Of a stretch of DNA of 64,000 bases, positions 31,274-43,160 are shown one piece after another. Source of the stretch: Amia ocellicauda. Taxonomy: Eukaryota > Chordata > Actinopteri > Amiiformes > Amiidae. Every line of letters begins with the position of its first letter. The stretch's first letter is position 1. The stretch lies in the NCBI RefSeq assembly GCF_036373705.1, contig NC_089863.1, positions 25,399,417 to 25,463,416 on the forward strand, in the 5' to 3' direction. The position numbers and the translations under genes are program-made. Below the pieces are notes generated by a model that saw only the letters and a program-made list of their open reading frames with translations, ran no database searches and had not been told where the DNA came from.

Positions 31274-33594
31274 TCAGTCTGTGTCACAGACAGGAGAGAT
31301 GATCAGTGGGGCTGTGTTTTTACCCTTCTGATAAAGGTTGGGGCTGAAGTATGGATAGAGTTTCTCAGTGAAGGTGTCAGTGAATGTGTATATATGAGAC
31401 CTGGCCTCCACATTGTAAAAGGAGACCTGCCCCCCATCATAATCCACAAACACCCCCACCTTCTGGGGCTTCAGGGGAAGGGGAAGGAGGACATAGGGGT
31501 TAGCATTAGCCCAGTACTTATTCCCATTCCTCTGACCCACAGTCCAGTAACCATACTCAGGTCCCAGTTTAATTACCCCCTTCCTGTTGATGGACTCTCT
31601 GGCGACTCCTAAATCCCATTCAATCTTCTCCCCCACCTCCACCTCCCAGTAGTGTCTCCCTGAACTGAAACCCTCCTTTCCCAGGACACAGAAACAAGGA
31701 TCAAATCTCTCTGGATTGTCAGGGAGAGCCTGTCGTCTGTCTCCCAGTCTCACTTGTTTCCCATCCTTAGACAGGATGAGCCAGGGAGCAGCTGTATTGG
31801 GGTCCAGAGTCACATCCACTGTGGAGCAGAGAGGAGAGAAACATGAAGACAACAGTCACAGCAAAGAGAACAATGAGCAATTTACATGGTTTCATATTTC
31901 CCATTTCAAATCCATTGAGAGAGATACAGGAGTAATCTTAGAATATCACACTGCTGCACGAACATTAATGTTTTATTGTTTAATTAGTTTATTTATATTC
32001 AATCTGTAATTGTTCTGTGACAACCCTGTGCAGGGCTCTATAGTAAATACAAATGATTGACTGAGAATAAAATACCTCAAATTTCTGTTCTTTTTTTTTC
32101 ATGTCAAGCAGGAACTTGGGACTCTCAGTTTAGGGTGCAGTAAAATATGCTGGGATTCCTCAGAGCCACTGACCCACATGGAAAGCAGCTTGAAGAGCTG
32201 TTAGGGCTTCATTCAGAATTACTGGGGCTCTAGTTCCCACTCCAGCTCACACTGAGAGACTGTGTTTGTGCAGCTCAGTCAGTCCTTGTCAGTGAATATT
32301 ACTGGTCACACAGAGAGTTTATACCATCTGCAATGTGTGTCTCTAATGCCTCAGTTCCACTGGCTTAAGCATCGTGCCGTGCCATGCCGTGCCGGAGTCC
32401 CAGAACTTTTTTTGTAAAACCAGGCCGTTGTGAATCCATCCCTCTTATGGGAGGAGCAGCGACTGTGGGTTTGGTTTGTGTTTGTGTTAAAAGCAAAGAC
32501 AGGAAACACTGCGAGCGATACAGCCTGACGTGGAGAGGACTTTTGTGTCTGTTTTATTCTTTGTGCTTTACATGATTGTTAACAGCGTAATAAATACACA
32601 TTTCTGTTAAGAAGAGCTGAACGTGTAGAGACAACATTATATTCAGACAAGCACGTCCTCATAAGAATACGTTTCCATGTGCAACAATAATACTAAATAG
32701 CAAATATGTATTGATATTATTATAGTCATCATTTGTGCTAGTATATATGCATTTTAAATGGCACAGCGTGACTCCCTTAACTTATTACTCTTTCTGCAGA
32801 TTTGTAACTGCAAAAAATACTTTTTGCCGAATTATTTATAATTTACTTATCAGACGTCCTTAACCAGGGTAAGTTACAACTGAAACAAAATCCACAAGTT
32901 TCACAATTAATCATCCAGATACAATATAGCAGGTTATAATTTAACTAAAGTGTGCACGTCTCAGTCATGGCATTCATGGACGCATTTATTAAAACAGTTC
33001 TTAATGTTTTAGAGGGAAAGCCAGATCTGCTGTATTTATTTATTCATTAATTTATCTTGTAAATGGACACGTTAACTGAATCGTGTGACTGACTGTCTGC
33101 GGATTGTCCTGCACACCATTCACACAACACAGCCTGAAACACCGGCCAGCTGTTCATACAATATTAATACCATCGGCTGCTACGATCCGATTATTATCCT
33201 TCAGTTTATTACTAGTCACGGCACCCCACCGGTCCTGTGAAATCCAAGTTTTTAATGCACTCGGATATTAACAGTAAGCAGTCATTGTTTCTGTACGTGG
33301 ATTTCATTCCATGCTGCTAATAAAACTGTAATTTCTTTGTCATCTCACACGGCACTTGAGATTATATCTTCCGACATAATGTATCTGATCTCTACCCTGT
33401 CTGACTACAAGTCAAGCACACATCTTCATTTTCAGAAGCGGAGCTTTTTCCTCAGTGGGTGACGGACGCTTATGGACACGTCTGGCAGCAGATAGTTAAC
33501 CAGCCACAAAACCCAGACGCGTGCAAACGCTTAGCCAGTGGAAACTGGGACCGGATGCCTCCACCAGTGGAAATGGGGCATAAGTGTCTCTCTT

Positions 33595-33642
<48 letters not shown>

Positions 33643-35487
33643 CATGAGTGAGAGCAGGAGAACAACACAAATCACACACCTGCACACTGCTGGATCCTCT
33701 TCAGCTCTGGAAGAAACAACAATCAATTACAAAACACAGTGTTGGACTAAATTGGGCAATGCATTGTTAAATATAAAAACGTGATGTAATACTATAATGC
33801 AGAAACAATTATAAAGATGTAAATTGGTGAAGGGAACACAATTCCGTAGAGGAAACTACAGCCTCCTTAAAGAGTCACTGTTATTCATCAGCACAGGCTG
33901 AGACAAGATCCCTGTCCTCCCTCACTGTAGATTAAACACAGTCTGTAACTTTGCTGCAGATTTTAAAATAAATTACAATACAAACCAATTCCATAAAGGT
34001 TCTTCAGTTCCTCCCTGAGTGTCTCCTCCAGTTTAAATACTACACTTCTGAGATTCTCCAGAGAAAGGTCAGAGGTCACAGTGACATCAGCCCAGTCCTT
34101 GCTGTGTGGAGGAGGTGGCAGGGCTGGGAGACTCTACAGCAGGAGAGAGGAGACACTCATTATCATGGAGGGGTCTGTACAGGTCATTGTGAATGCAGTG
34201 ATGTCACAGTGCTGACCTGTAGGAAGTGGATGTGGTCCTCAGTGTGTGAGAGCTGCTCCAGCTCAGTGCATCTCTTCACCAGCTCAGTGATTTCCTGCTC
34301 CAGCTCTTCAATGAGCCCTTCAGCCCGCCTCTCTGCTGCTCTGTGCTTCTCCTCAATCAGTTCCAGCAGCTCGGCCTGGCTTCTCACAATGGAGCACACC
34401 AGAGCCCTGAAGACCTGCTCACTGTCCTCAGTCTCTCTCTGGGCACCAAGCTGAGGGGACCACAGGAACATAAGTGATAAACATTGAAATTCTATCAAAT
34501 CACCTGTGATTTCATTAGAAGATAACTTGTGTAAAATCGTCTAAATATCGGCAACAATCCCCACTCAGTAGTGTTTGATCAGACTCCTGACAGGACTCAC
34601 TCTGCTGAGCTCCACTGCCTGTCTGATCTCCTCCACCTTCTTCAGTCTGTCCTGGATCTTCTGTTGCACTTCTGCCTCAGTCTCCCTCAGCTGAGCCTGT
34701 GGACAGACAGGGGACACAGACACTCTAGTCACTGCTGATGGCTCACTGACACTGGGCTCCAGACTCTCCCACTGACACTCAGCACAGAGCTGTCTAGAAC
34801 AGGGTCCTGCACTTCCAGATGTAGATCTTGTAAGGTTTATGCCTGATCTTGTATACAAACTGTGAAAGGAGCTTGATAATACATGTAAAATTTATACAAT
34901 TAAAAGAATATCACCTTCTTTCTTCTGAATTCCTCTTCTAAGGAGACAGTAGCGTGTCTGCGGTGGTCTGTCTCAGTGCAGAACTGACAAACACAGATCT
35001 GGTCTTCTCTACAGAACACCTCCAGGACTCTCTGGTGCTTCTTGCACAGCCTGTCTTCAATGTCACTCACAGGCTCAATCAATTTGTGTCTCATTAGCAT
35101 ATTGACTCTCTGATGGGGCTCCAGGTGAATCTGACAGTAAGAGGCCAGACACACCAGGCAGGATTTCACAGCCCTGAGCTTCCTCCCAGTGCAGAAATCA
35201 CAGGGCACTTCTCCAGGCTGAGCAGAGCGCTCCTCAGAAAGATTGAGTCTGGTTCTGATCTTTTCACTGATTTCCTTTAAGGTTGTGTTAATGCGCAGAT
35301 CAGGCCTCCTATAGAAAGTCTCCTTACACAGTGGGCACTGGCACACAGCACTGCTGTCCCAGTACCCTCCAATACACGCCATGCAGAAGTTGTGCCCACA
35401 GGGAGTGGAGACTGGTCTGGTGAATATATCCAGACATATGGAGCACTGGAACTGCTCCTCAGACAGGAGACTGCTGGGGTTAGCCAT
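31274..35487 (-). CDS. TRIM E3 ubiquitin ligase with B30.2 domain, gene 1, intact
   Basis: RING-type ubiquitin ligase of the fish TRIM (finTRIM-like) group; relatives act in innate antiviral defence, and the target here is unknown. Five exons, all GT-AG: 34915-35487, 34601-34696, 34217-34450, 33986-34133, 31274-31818. They sum to 1,596 bp, 531 aa; the 96-bp and 234-bp coiled-coil exons are the classical TRIM sizes. RING at residues 15-54 (CSICLDIF, PCGHNFCMAC, CPLC). B-box 1 at 96-125 (CDFCTGRK, CLVCLASYC). B-box 2 at 148-178 (CKKH, CVCQFCTETDHRRH). Coiled coil about 192-345. PRY-SPRY 351-531 (LDPNTA, HYWEVEV, WDLGVA). The ATG at 35487 precedes the RING directly. Intron 4 contains a Harbinger-like insertion. 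The gene is a tandem paralogue of the one at 48349-55325. Confidence 0.93.
32347..33580. mobile_element. PIF/Harbinger-like non-autonomous element with TAA duplication
   Basis: 1,234 bp with inverted ends TGCCTCAGTTCCACTGG and CCAGTGGAAATGGGGCA, flanked by TAA at 32344-32346 and 33581-33583. Three-base TWA duplications are the Harbinger hallmark. The paralogous intron in TRIM gene 2 lacks it (empty region near 49335-49345). No transposase frame is present. Confidence 0.78.
33590..33641 (+). repeat. (TC)n microsatellite
   Basis: TC-rich tract in intron 4 of TRIM gene 1; a paralogous tract lies at 49342-49383 in gene 2. Confidence 0.95.
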
Positions 35488-35740
35488 TCCTGAGGACAGA
35501 GGAGCGATGAGATGATCAGAGGAGGAGATCAGCAGTGTGTCACTAAAGACTGGACTGCCAGCGATATACAGCTGCTAGAAACAATGATGCCAGCCTGCCT
35601 TGAGTGTTCAGGATGGCTGCACATGAGAAACACTAAAGACAATAGAAATCAAGCCCTGCTTTAGTCCACCCAGTATTGAGCACTTAATAAACAATGGTAC
35701 ATCAATTATATAGCATTATACGACAAGTTGTCTCTTGTAT

Positions 35741-37013
35741 GGTGGCCCTGAAGTGCAAAACAATACTGCAAAAAGAAACATGCAATTGCAAAAAGAGAAA
35801 CAAATGCAAAAAGAAAAACGCAAAAACAAAAAACAGAACGCAATTGCAAAAAGAAAAACACAAAAACAAAAAGCAGAATACAAAAGCAAAAAGAAAAACA
35901 CAAAAACAAAATGAGAAACACAAAAAGAAAAAGATTTGTTTTAGTTTCATCATCCTCCAACTGCATTATTTCGAAGCCCACCGCTGTTAGGGGCAAGCTA
36001 CACGCTCTCACACAGGACTGAAGCGCTGCTATTGGTCAGCGTCTCTGTTCTCTGCTCTGTCCTCTCTGTGCAAGAGAGACACTCGATTGCAAGTATAAGT
36101 GTTGATGCAGGTTATATTACAAAGGTTAGAAAGTGATGTTAGCATACATGCACATGGTTTGTTGGCAAGTTATAGTTTTTCTCGATCGCTTAAACACAAA
36201 AACTGGTTTCTGTAGCACAAAAACCCATACCCTTATGTCATTCCCAAACACACACACACATTTCCAATAACCGTAATCACTATTCACCTGTTTCCACACG
36301 TTTCAATATTCAAAACTCTGGCGGCCAACACATGCTCTCAATATCATTAACTCAAGTCATCACAACCTAAACTCAAAAAGCACACCTTTCTCCAGGTGCA
36401 AACACTAAGCCTCAAAATTGTTAACACACCAATCAGAATTGCAGGGTCAATAAATAGGGCCTAGAGGAATGTCCATGTGCTTTGGAACAATGGATCCTAA
36501 CAATGCTCCAGCAAAGCGTTAAGCCCTCTATGCTAACAGGCTGGGACTCCTACCACAGGAGGATTAACACTATACTACTTTTACCATGGGGTTACGTCAC
36601 TTTGTAATGATTTCATTATGACATGAATGAGCCCTGTTACACTCGCGTATAGGGATGTTATGGTTATGGAGGCCCCGCCTCCCAGCCCGAGGCCCAAGGC
36701 AATTGCCTACTCTGCCTATAGGTAGCGCCGACCCTGCAGGGAACACACATAATTGGTGCAATGAATGTGAGTTAAGCTCTCTGTTTACACAGTGTTTATT
36801 TCTGACATTAAAAGTGATTTGGTCCCAGAGCTGTTATTTTTGCATTAATATATTAACAAATATAGGCCTTGCGAGATATGTAATTTGCCTACAGTACCTA
36901 CATTTTCTATTGGTAGGACTCTAGATGATGCAATTCTTCTTCTTTTTGCATTTGCGTTCTGCTTTTTGTTTTGTCTCTCTTTTTGCAATTGTGTTTTGCA
37001 CTTAAGGACCACC
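35741..37013. mobile_element. A-rich element with inverted ends, copy 2
   Basis: Left end GGTGGCCCTGAAGTGCAAAA (35741) is inverted at the right as TTTTGCACTTAAGGACCACC (ending 37013). Inside are GCATTATTTCGAAGCCCACC, a stretch at 36176-36500 (CTCGATCGCTTAAACACAAA at its start) that resembles the end of another DNA element, and a GCCCGAGGCCCAAGGCAATT block near 36680 like hAT ends. It is a nested composite. It follows directly on the 5' flank of TRIM gene 1 at the duplication edge. Confidence 0.6.
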
Positions 37014-37289
37014 GTAGTGCGCTAGCAGAATCGACACATGCATACGCCACGCTCCCAATCTAGTTGGAGGTAAAGAGACTTGTGCACCTTACAGACCTGT
37101 GCCCGTATTCATAAAGTGTCTGAGAGTGGGAAATCGGTCCTAAGTGGGTGAAATATCTGAGAGTGGCATCATTTTTATCCTATGTTTACTCTTAGGAGTA
37201 ATAGCTATTCATAAAGATTGTTTAGAATTTAAAGTACGCCTAACTCAACCAATATTTAGGAGATCTCACAAGGTCCCCTAAACTAGTTA

Positions 37290-37640
37290 GGAGTTGGCAG
37301 ATGCCAGCAATGAGAATGACGTCAGCACACCTTCTGTGAAAGGAAAGGCATGTTACAGCGGTGTGATGATGAAGAGTTATTGCGAGGATATAGATTGGAC
37401 AGAATTGGAATATTGTTTGTTACTGATCTACTCAGAAATACAATTACATCCGTCACTGTCAGAAATACGGCATCATCAGCAGAGATAAAGGTGGTGACAA
37501 TGTTGCAGTGTCTGGCCACAGGGAAAATGCAACAATGTAGCAGCGATGGTTTGGGACCATCATAGCCTTCAATAAGCTGAATTTCCCATCAGATCATAGT
37601 GGCATTAACAGACCCCAAGATCGTTATGGTTTATTGATAT
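37290..37640 (+). pseudogene. HARBI1-like transposase remnant
   Basis: Positions 37350-37565 encode LQRCDDEELLRGYRLDRIGI, then FVTDLLRNTITSVTVRN and MLQCLATGKMQQCSSDGLGP, the N-terminal helical part of a Harbinger transposase of the HARBI1 type. The next bases continue with a frameshift and no DDE domain follows. A possible terminal part of the element lies at 37080-37260 (GTATTCATAAAGTG). Non-functional. Confidence 0.75.
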
Positions 37641-37884
37641 CCCCACCACTGTGTGCACATATCCCCAAAAGAAGGTGCATTTATAATCAACAGGCAAGAA
37701 GCCTACATTCCTTAAGGGTTGTACACCAATTAGCTATAAGTATAACTCTAACAGACTGTTATTTTTCTAATATGAATCAAAGTAAAAATAGCCTCAAAAT
37801 GTATTCAAAAATATCCACTCATACAAAGTATATTCATAATAAACTGTGTGGTAAAGTATGCACGTTTAATTTTTATTTTATTTA

Positions 37885-38315
37885 ATACAGAAAAAGTGTC
37901 TGAAATAGTGAATCGGTGAAAAATCCTTGATGAATATATCCCGATGTTTCCACCTGTGTACAATTTCCTATGTACAATGGAAGGATAAATAGTGTTACAT
38001 TTAAGATGTTTTATGCCTATTTCATGATTTTGCTTATGAATGAGAAATTAATCTTGCATTTTAATTCCATGTAGCACCTTAACGGCCTAGTAATGAAGCA
38101 ATAAGGGGGAAATGCATGATTTAATGTCAAATTATTAACAAATAAAACATTGAGTTAGTACTATACTATTTGTATACTTGTGTTTTCGCATCTTTTTGAC
38201 TACATGTGATCTTGTGTTTTTTTGTTGTTGTTTTTTTGTGGCAGACTCGTTCTATCACAATTATGCTTCAATCATGTTTTAATATGAGCCCTTGTTGATG
38301 AAACCTTCAAAGTTA
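37885..38315 (+). repeat. Repeat X, copy 1
   Basis: Aligns in the same orientation with 63652-64000, sharing TTCCACCTGTG, AATTTCCTATGTACAATGG, TTAATCTTGCATTTT and TTTTAATATGAGCCCTTG. In the 63.6-kb copy one frame stays open over about 40 codons (EKVYEIVNHVKKNLDEYTQV); here the same frame is stopped once. The identity of the coding-like piece is not recognised. Confidence 0.65.
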
Positions 38316-38604
38316 CACAGAGCTAGGATTCCCCTTCCCCAAAAATAATGAGAAAAATATCAGTCACGAATTTGCAGCTGTACCTCCAAACACTGCAAAT
38401 TGCATCAGATAAAAGACAAAAGAGGCTCCAGAAAGATCCTGAGCAGAGAGACAATTATTATATGTTATTATATATTATATGCCAGTATGAGCCATCAGTC
38501 CATAAATATTTCAAACTATTCTTTGTGTTACTGAATATTTTGTATCTCTCTTCTATTTAAAATTAACAACAACTTTCAGACATATATAAATACATATTTG
38601 TTAT

Positions 38605-38800
38605 ACCTGGCCAGGTATGTACCTTGGGGGTTTCCGTAGTTTCATCACTAAGGATTATGGGGCATCACTTTTAGTAGTTAGTTAAGCACTTCCTGGTGAA
38701 ACGTGTTATGCAGACATACCCAGTTAATAAAAGCACTTGTGAGTTTACTTTAATTCTCCGTGTCCATTTCTATGATGGAATGTAAGCACAAATAAGGAGA
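38605..38800 (+). mobile_element. Possible solo LTR
   Basis: TGTTATACCTGGCCAGG at the left, AATAAAAGCAC inside and TGTAAGCACA at the right look LTR-like. No clear target duplication was found, so the call is weak. Confidence 0.3.
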
Positions 38801-38809
38801 AACAAATAT

Positions 38810-39990
38810 ACAACAATATAAGTGAATGTTTTCTCATTGTAAGTTAATGTTTTTTAATCAAGTAATTTAATTTGACTTGTTTTAATTAGCCCTGACTCTC
38901 AGCAACACAAGACACTGGCAACAGATTACTCAGTTTCTTCTTCAACATCAAAATCAGATTCAGAGCATTTCTGTGCCACTCATCTCTTCACTGTGAGGCT
39001 GCTTTGCGAGGCTAGAGCTCCCTCAGTGCCTTACCTGCTCTCCCTGCCCTGGAGGTGTCTGCTCGTCCCTCAGGAACCACTTATCTCTCCCTCCCTGGAG
39101 TGTAGTGTGCAGTCGGGGGGTCTGGACAGCAGCACTGCCCTCAGCACACACCTCACAGCAGCAGCACCACACTGGCCCTCTGTCTCAGCCTGCAGAGGAG
39201 CAACTGGCGCTGGACTGACTGCTGTGCTCTGCGCCACAACACACACTGCTTCTGCTTTCACTCTCACCTGGACCGACCAGTTCCTCAGGATCACCTGTTC
39301 AATCAAAGAGGAGATGGGAGTTCCTGCACAGGGAGGGCCAGCTCCAGTCTCCAGAGTCAGACTTGTAAGAAATGCTACAGAGCAGCATATTTCTGTACCA
39401 TGGAACATCCTTCCTGCATGATAGCCTGTAGCTCATCTATGCCCCTCACGGTAGATAGTTAATTGAATATTTTAGCACATAATCCAAAATGACTCTCTCA
39501 CCTGTTTTGTAATTCTGCTGCATTCGCTCTGCGATCAGCGTACATTTTATGCCTTTTAGCAAAATCTGCAATTTTGCTGTTCACAATGTTATAAACATAT
39601 TTTTCAAATATTCTGTATAGTTTACCAATCTCTCTCCACCATTTACATCAAACACCAAGTCTATAGGCAGGCGTGGGCAACGGCCATAAAGTAAATGAGT
39701 ATCCCGTGGTGTCACATGTGGTACAATCATAAGCAGGCAGGGGTGTAGCTAAGTGTTTTGGCGGGGGCACAGTTGGAAAACACATTATGACACTTTCAAA
39801 TGGTTGGTATTTAATGATTTTAACTACATCTATAGGGTGTCCTATTCACTGTTTTTGTAGTATTCTAGGTACTGGTATTCCTCATACCAGTTACTGTTAA
39901 AACATCTTCACTTGGTTCCAAACAAAGTGTAAGGGTGGGCATTTAACACTGGTGGAGTGAGACCCAGTCTTAAAAATTTATGTCTTTTGG
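38810..39990 (-). mobile_element. Repeat Y, copy 1, with Ty3/Gypsy integrase remnant
   Basis: Aligns in the same orientation with about 62150-63530. On the minus strand 39710-39540 encodes LLYGRCPRLPIDLVFDVNGG and, after a stop and frameshift, AKRHKMYADRRANAAELQNR. This is the C-terminal integrase region of Ty3/Gypsy retrotransposons. Further minus-strand conservation (IDELQAIMQ) continues toward 39345. The left half, 38990-39340, gives open frames on both strands without recognised domains. Broken. Confidence 0.65.
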
Positions 39991-40170
39991 CACAATTAGA
40001 CTGGTGTGTTTCTGATTGAAGGGTGTTGTGTATTGCTATAGTAGTTTTTCCCTCTAAGTGACCCATCACGACTCCGGGTTACATCCTGTTTTGGTATGCT
40101 GGGAGCGTCAGTGCTGTAGACATGTAATAAAAAGCCTACTCCAGTTTCATGTGTGTGCTTATTTGTTGTA

Positions 40171-40480
40171 CAGTGAGAGAAAAAAAGTACTTGATCCCCT
40201 GCTGATTTTGTACGTTTGCCCACTGACAAAGACATTATCCATCTATAATTTTAATGGTAGGTGTATTTTAACAGTAAAAGACAGAATAACAACAAAAAAA
40301 TACAGAAAAACACATTTCAAAAAAGTTATAAATTGATATGCATGTTAATGAGGGAAATAAGTATTTGATCCCCTATCAATCAGCAAGATTTCTGGCTCCC
40401 AGGTGTCTTTTATACAGGTAACGAGCTGAGATTAGGAGCACTCTCTTAAAGGGATCAAGTCCCCACGTAGTCTTCTCTGT
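40171..40480 (+). mobile_element. Tc1-like transposon terminal fragment
   Basis: After TA at 40169-40170, CAGTGAGAGAAAAAAAGTAC and TTGATCCCCTGCTGATTTTG match the start of a common fish Tc1 family, followed by AAGTATTTGATCCCC. It is truncated, without transposase. Confidence 0.75.
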
Positions 40481-40564
40481 TCCAGGGTGAAAAGGTTCAG
40501 TTCCTCAGTCTCTCAGTAGGACATTTTCAGTTTTCTCAGTTTTCCTCACATTGTAGTAAATGTA

Positions 40565-40770
40565 CAGTGCCCTCCAGATTTATTTATACCCAATTTAAAG
40601 TAACAAAAAGTTGGTGAAGAACTTTTCTTTCCCTGTGTGTCTGTGTAAACAAGGTCACTGTCTCACTGTGCTACAGTACTGTGCTATAGTTCAACCCTGA
40701 TACATAGAAGAACAGGGTCTGAAAAGAACTAGATTCCACCAGCAATTTAAGCTTGATACATTGTACAACC
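40565..40770 (+). mobile_element. Tc1-like terminal fragment
   Basis: CAGTGCCCTCCAGATTTATT after a TA resembles Tc1 inverted-repeat ends of another family. It is short, with no opposite end seen. Confidence 0.4.
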
Positions 40771-41395
40771 CCCCTTAGGTATGCCTTATTTGTTCCCCGG
40801 TTTAGCCATGATGGGATCTTCCTGGACCAGTTGTCAGGCCTGTTATCTTTCTCTCTTGCCTGATCTGCACAAAAGTGCCCATACTTTGTAATCTCTCTAG
40901 ACTATTCTTGACTATTCTTGAGATTGCCTCTCAAACCTCTTCTGAGCAGCTGCTTGTAATAAAACCCTTTGATTGGAAATGCATCTCTCTCTGGATTTCT
41001 CCAGTCTCTTCAGTTGGTTTTAGAAAAAAAAAATAGCGTACACTGAGTTTTGTTTTTGCGGATGAACACATGCAAATATAAAACACTAAGATGATCAGTG
41101 TTAGATACCGCAAAAACATTTCAGTCCAAAGTTTATTGGTTTTAAACTTTAGGGTATGAATAATTTTGAACAAATAAGTTCAAAAGTTCAGAAAATATTT
41201 CTGTTGTATATGAAACACAGAATGTTCATTTATGTCACTAAAACCCACTGTAGTCAATGAAGTATGTGAATAATTATAGAAGCAAATGTACCTGTAGTTA
41301 GTAGTATTTTTTTTTTCTTCTCTGCTAACTAAAGTTTAGGAATTGAAATGCAGGAGACACCGGAACACTAAAATAATAATACCAAAAGTATAACC
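40771..41395. other. Intergenic, nothing firmly recognised
   Basis: AT-rich sequence, possibly decayed DNA-element interior around 41010-41290. No coding signal was found. Confidence 0.3.
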
Positions 41396-41724
41396 TAATG
41401 TAAGGACGGGGATCGCCGGGGGTGGTGAACCCAGGTGCAGAGCACAATGGATAGGTCAGGTCGGGCGAGGGGTCGAATGCTGGCAAACAGGAACAACAAG
41501 GGCCGAGCAAAACTCCTGGTCAAGGGCACTAGCGGGTGGTCAAGAGATCGGGCAAGCAGGCTGGTCAGGAAAATCCAAGAATCTGGGATCGAAGGACAAC
41601 AGAAGGGGACTGTTACACGAGAAGAAAATACCAGCGATACAGCTCAGAAATGTGACTATTCAGATAACAAGACTTCATGTTGAAGGCTGGGAACAAAGGG
41701 CTATATATACACAAGGGGATAATT

Positions 41725-41731
41725 ATTATTA

Positions 41732-41782
<51 letters not shown>

Positions 41783-41785
41783 TTT
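41725..41785 (+). repeat. (ATT)n and (TTTA)n tract
   Basis: Compound A/T microsatellite forming the tail of the minus-strand L2 copy. Confidence 0.95.
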
Positions 41786-42555
41786 TCTTTGCAGACACCC
41801 TTATCCAGGGCGACTTACAACATAAGTGCAAACAAAGTGCAAAAATACAGTGAAGTACAAGGAATCAACCATTACAAATTCAATTTTGGCTAAAACAGCA
41901 ATTCAAAATACATTTTACAAATTCCAATTTACAATTTACAAAAGTACAGTAAGTGACTTCCTACATCCTGGACGGTGTAGGCTAAGTGCTGTCAAGATGT
42001 AGGGTCACAGACAAGGGCTACGGGAAAGGGAGCAAGGAGGAAAACAATTAAGAACGCGAGGAGCATAATAAAACTGTGAAGTGCTATCTAGCAGGGATAG
42101 AGGACTAATATTACAAGTGCGTCTTGAGTAAGCGCCGGAATGAGGTCAAGGACTCTGCTGTTTTGACTTCGGTGGAAGGTCGTTCCACCACTTAGGGGCC
42201 AGGGATGAGAAGGAGCGGCTCTGGAGGAAGGAGAGTGGAGAGGAGGCAGAGTTAGTCGTCTGGCACTGGAGGAGCGCAGTGGTCTGGAGGGGATGTATGG
42301 AGAGACGAGTGTCTGAAGGTAGCTTGGTGCAGTGTGGTCAAGACAGTGGTAGGTGAGGGTCAGTGTCTTGAACTGAATGCGTGCCGCTATCGGGAGCCAG
42401 TGGAGGGAGCGGAGAAGGGGAGTAGCGTGTGCGAATCGTGGCAGAGAGACACCAGACGAGCCGCAGAGTTGTGGATTAGCTGGAGCGGATGGTAGTAAAT
42501 GCAGGCAGGCCGGTCAGGAGGGAGTTGCAGTAGTCCAGGCGGGAGAGGACCACTA
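41786..42555 (-). mobile_element. L2-type LINE 3' fragment
   Basis: Minus strand. The L2 terminal GTAAGTCGCCCTGGATAAGG and its 3' UTR occupy 41786-42110. The RT tail follows with LAPKWWN-type sequence at 42190 and LIHNSAARLVSLC at about 42440-42480. Several frameshifts are present, and the copy is truncated at the 5' side near 42555. Confidence 0.85.
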
Positions 42556-42865
42556 ATTAGTAGGGAACTAGGAGCAGGTGTGGTGAGAAACAAGAGACAA
42601 GGACTAATTAATCAATAATGAGGTGAGTGAAGTAAAGATCATGGGAAAACACTGTAGTAAGGGCGGCCTCTGTCAGTGATTCTGGGAACTGTCAGGTAGC
42701 GGGTGTATAAAAGCCAATTATACAAAAAAGCTTAAACACTTAAACACACATTTATAGACACATTTTGACACTGCCTTTTATAAAAATAGTACAAGATGAA
42801 ACACCTATATTTTTATTTCCATAATTATTGTTTGCATACTAATTAAAAGCAATTCACATTACCAC

Positions 42866-42945
42866 AAAAATATGAAATTCCATGTTAAAAAAACCTGGCA
42901 CAATATATGTTTCAAACTGCCACCAAATAAGCATGATAAACTAAG
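42866..42945 (+). repeat. Short dispersed repeat shared with 28855-28950
   Basis: Matches the copy at 28855-28950 (GTTTCAAACTGCCACCAAAT) and is interrupted on its right by the L2 fragment. Confidence 0.6.
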
Positions 42946-43160
42946 GCTGAGTCCTTGACCTCATTCCGGCGCTTACTCATGACACATCTTTTCAGACAGT
43001 AGTTCTTTTTTTTATGCTTCTTGTGTTTATGATTGTTTTCCTCCTTGATCCCTTTCCCGTAGCCCTTGACTGTACCTTACATCTTGACAGCACTATTTTG
43101 AATTGCTATGTTTTATGTAAATTGAATTTATAATGATTGATGCCTTTACTTAACTTCCAT
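42946..43160 (+). mobile_element. L2-type LINE 3' fragment
   Basis: Plus strand; starts GAGTCCTTGACCTCATTCC and GGCGCTTACTCATGACACAT (RT end), followed by the L2 3' UTR with CTTGACTGTACCTTACATC. It is truncated at both sides. Confidence 0.75.

Larger units (their letters stand above)
29457..35735 (-). repeat. TRIM tandem duplication block 1
   Basis: Aligns in the same orientation with 47149-55535. Left edge: AATAGGGGCCTATAGTA at 29485, matched at 47185. Right edge: ACATCAATTATAT near 35700, matched at 55497. It includes the whole first TRIM gene. Size differences are explained by element insertions private to one copy. Confidence 0.8.
41400..42715. repeat. GC-rich dispersed repeat split by an L2 insertion
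   Basis: Outer parts 41400-41720 and 42556-42715 flank the L2 fragment. AACCCAGGTGCAGAGCACA at 41428 is echoed inverted as GTGCACCTGGGTTCCCCACC at 43396, and AAGGGCGGCCTCTGTC at 42659 resembles 17273. The element type is not recognised. Confidence 0.4.

Noticed and set aside
38993..39421. 142-codon plus-strand frame and its antisense partner
   Set aside because: The paralogous sequence at 62394-62778 breaks the frame differently, and the region belongs to a repeat with a minus-strand Gypsy remnant.
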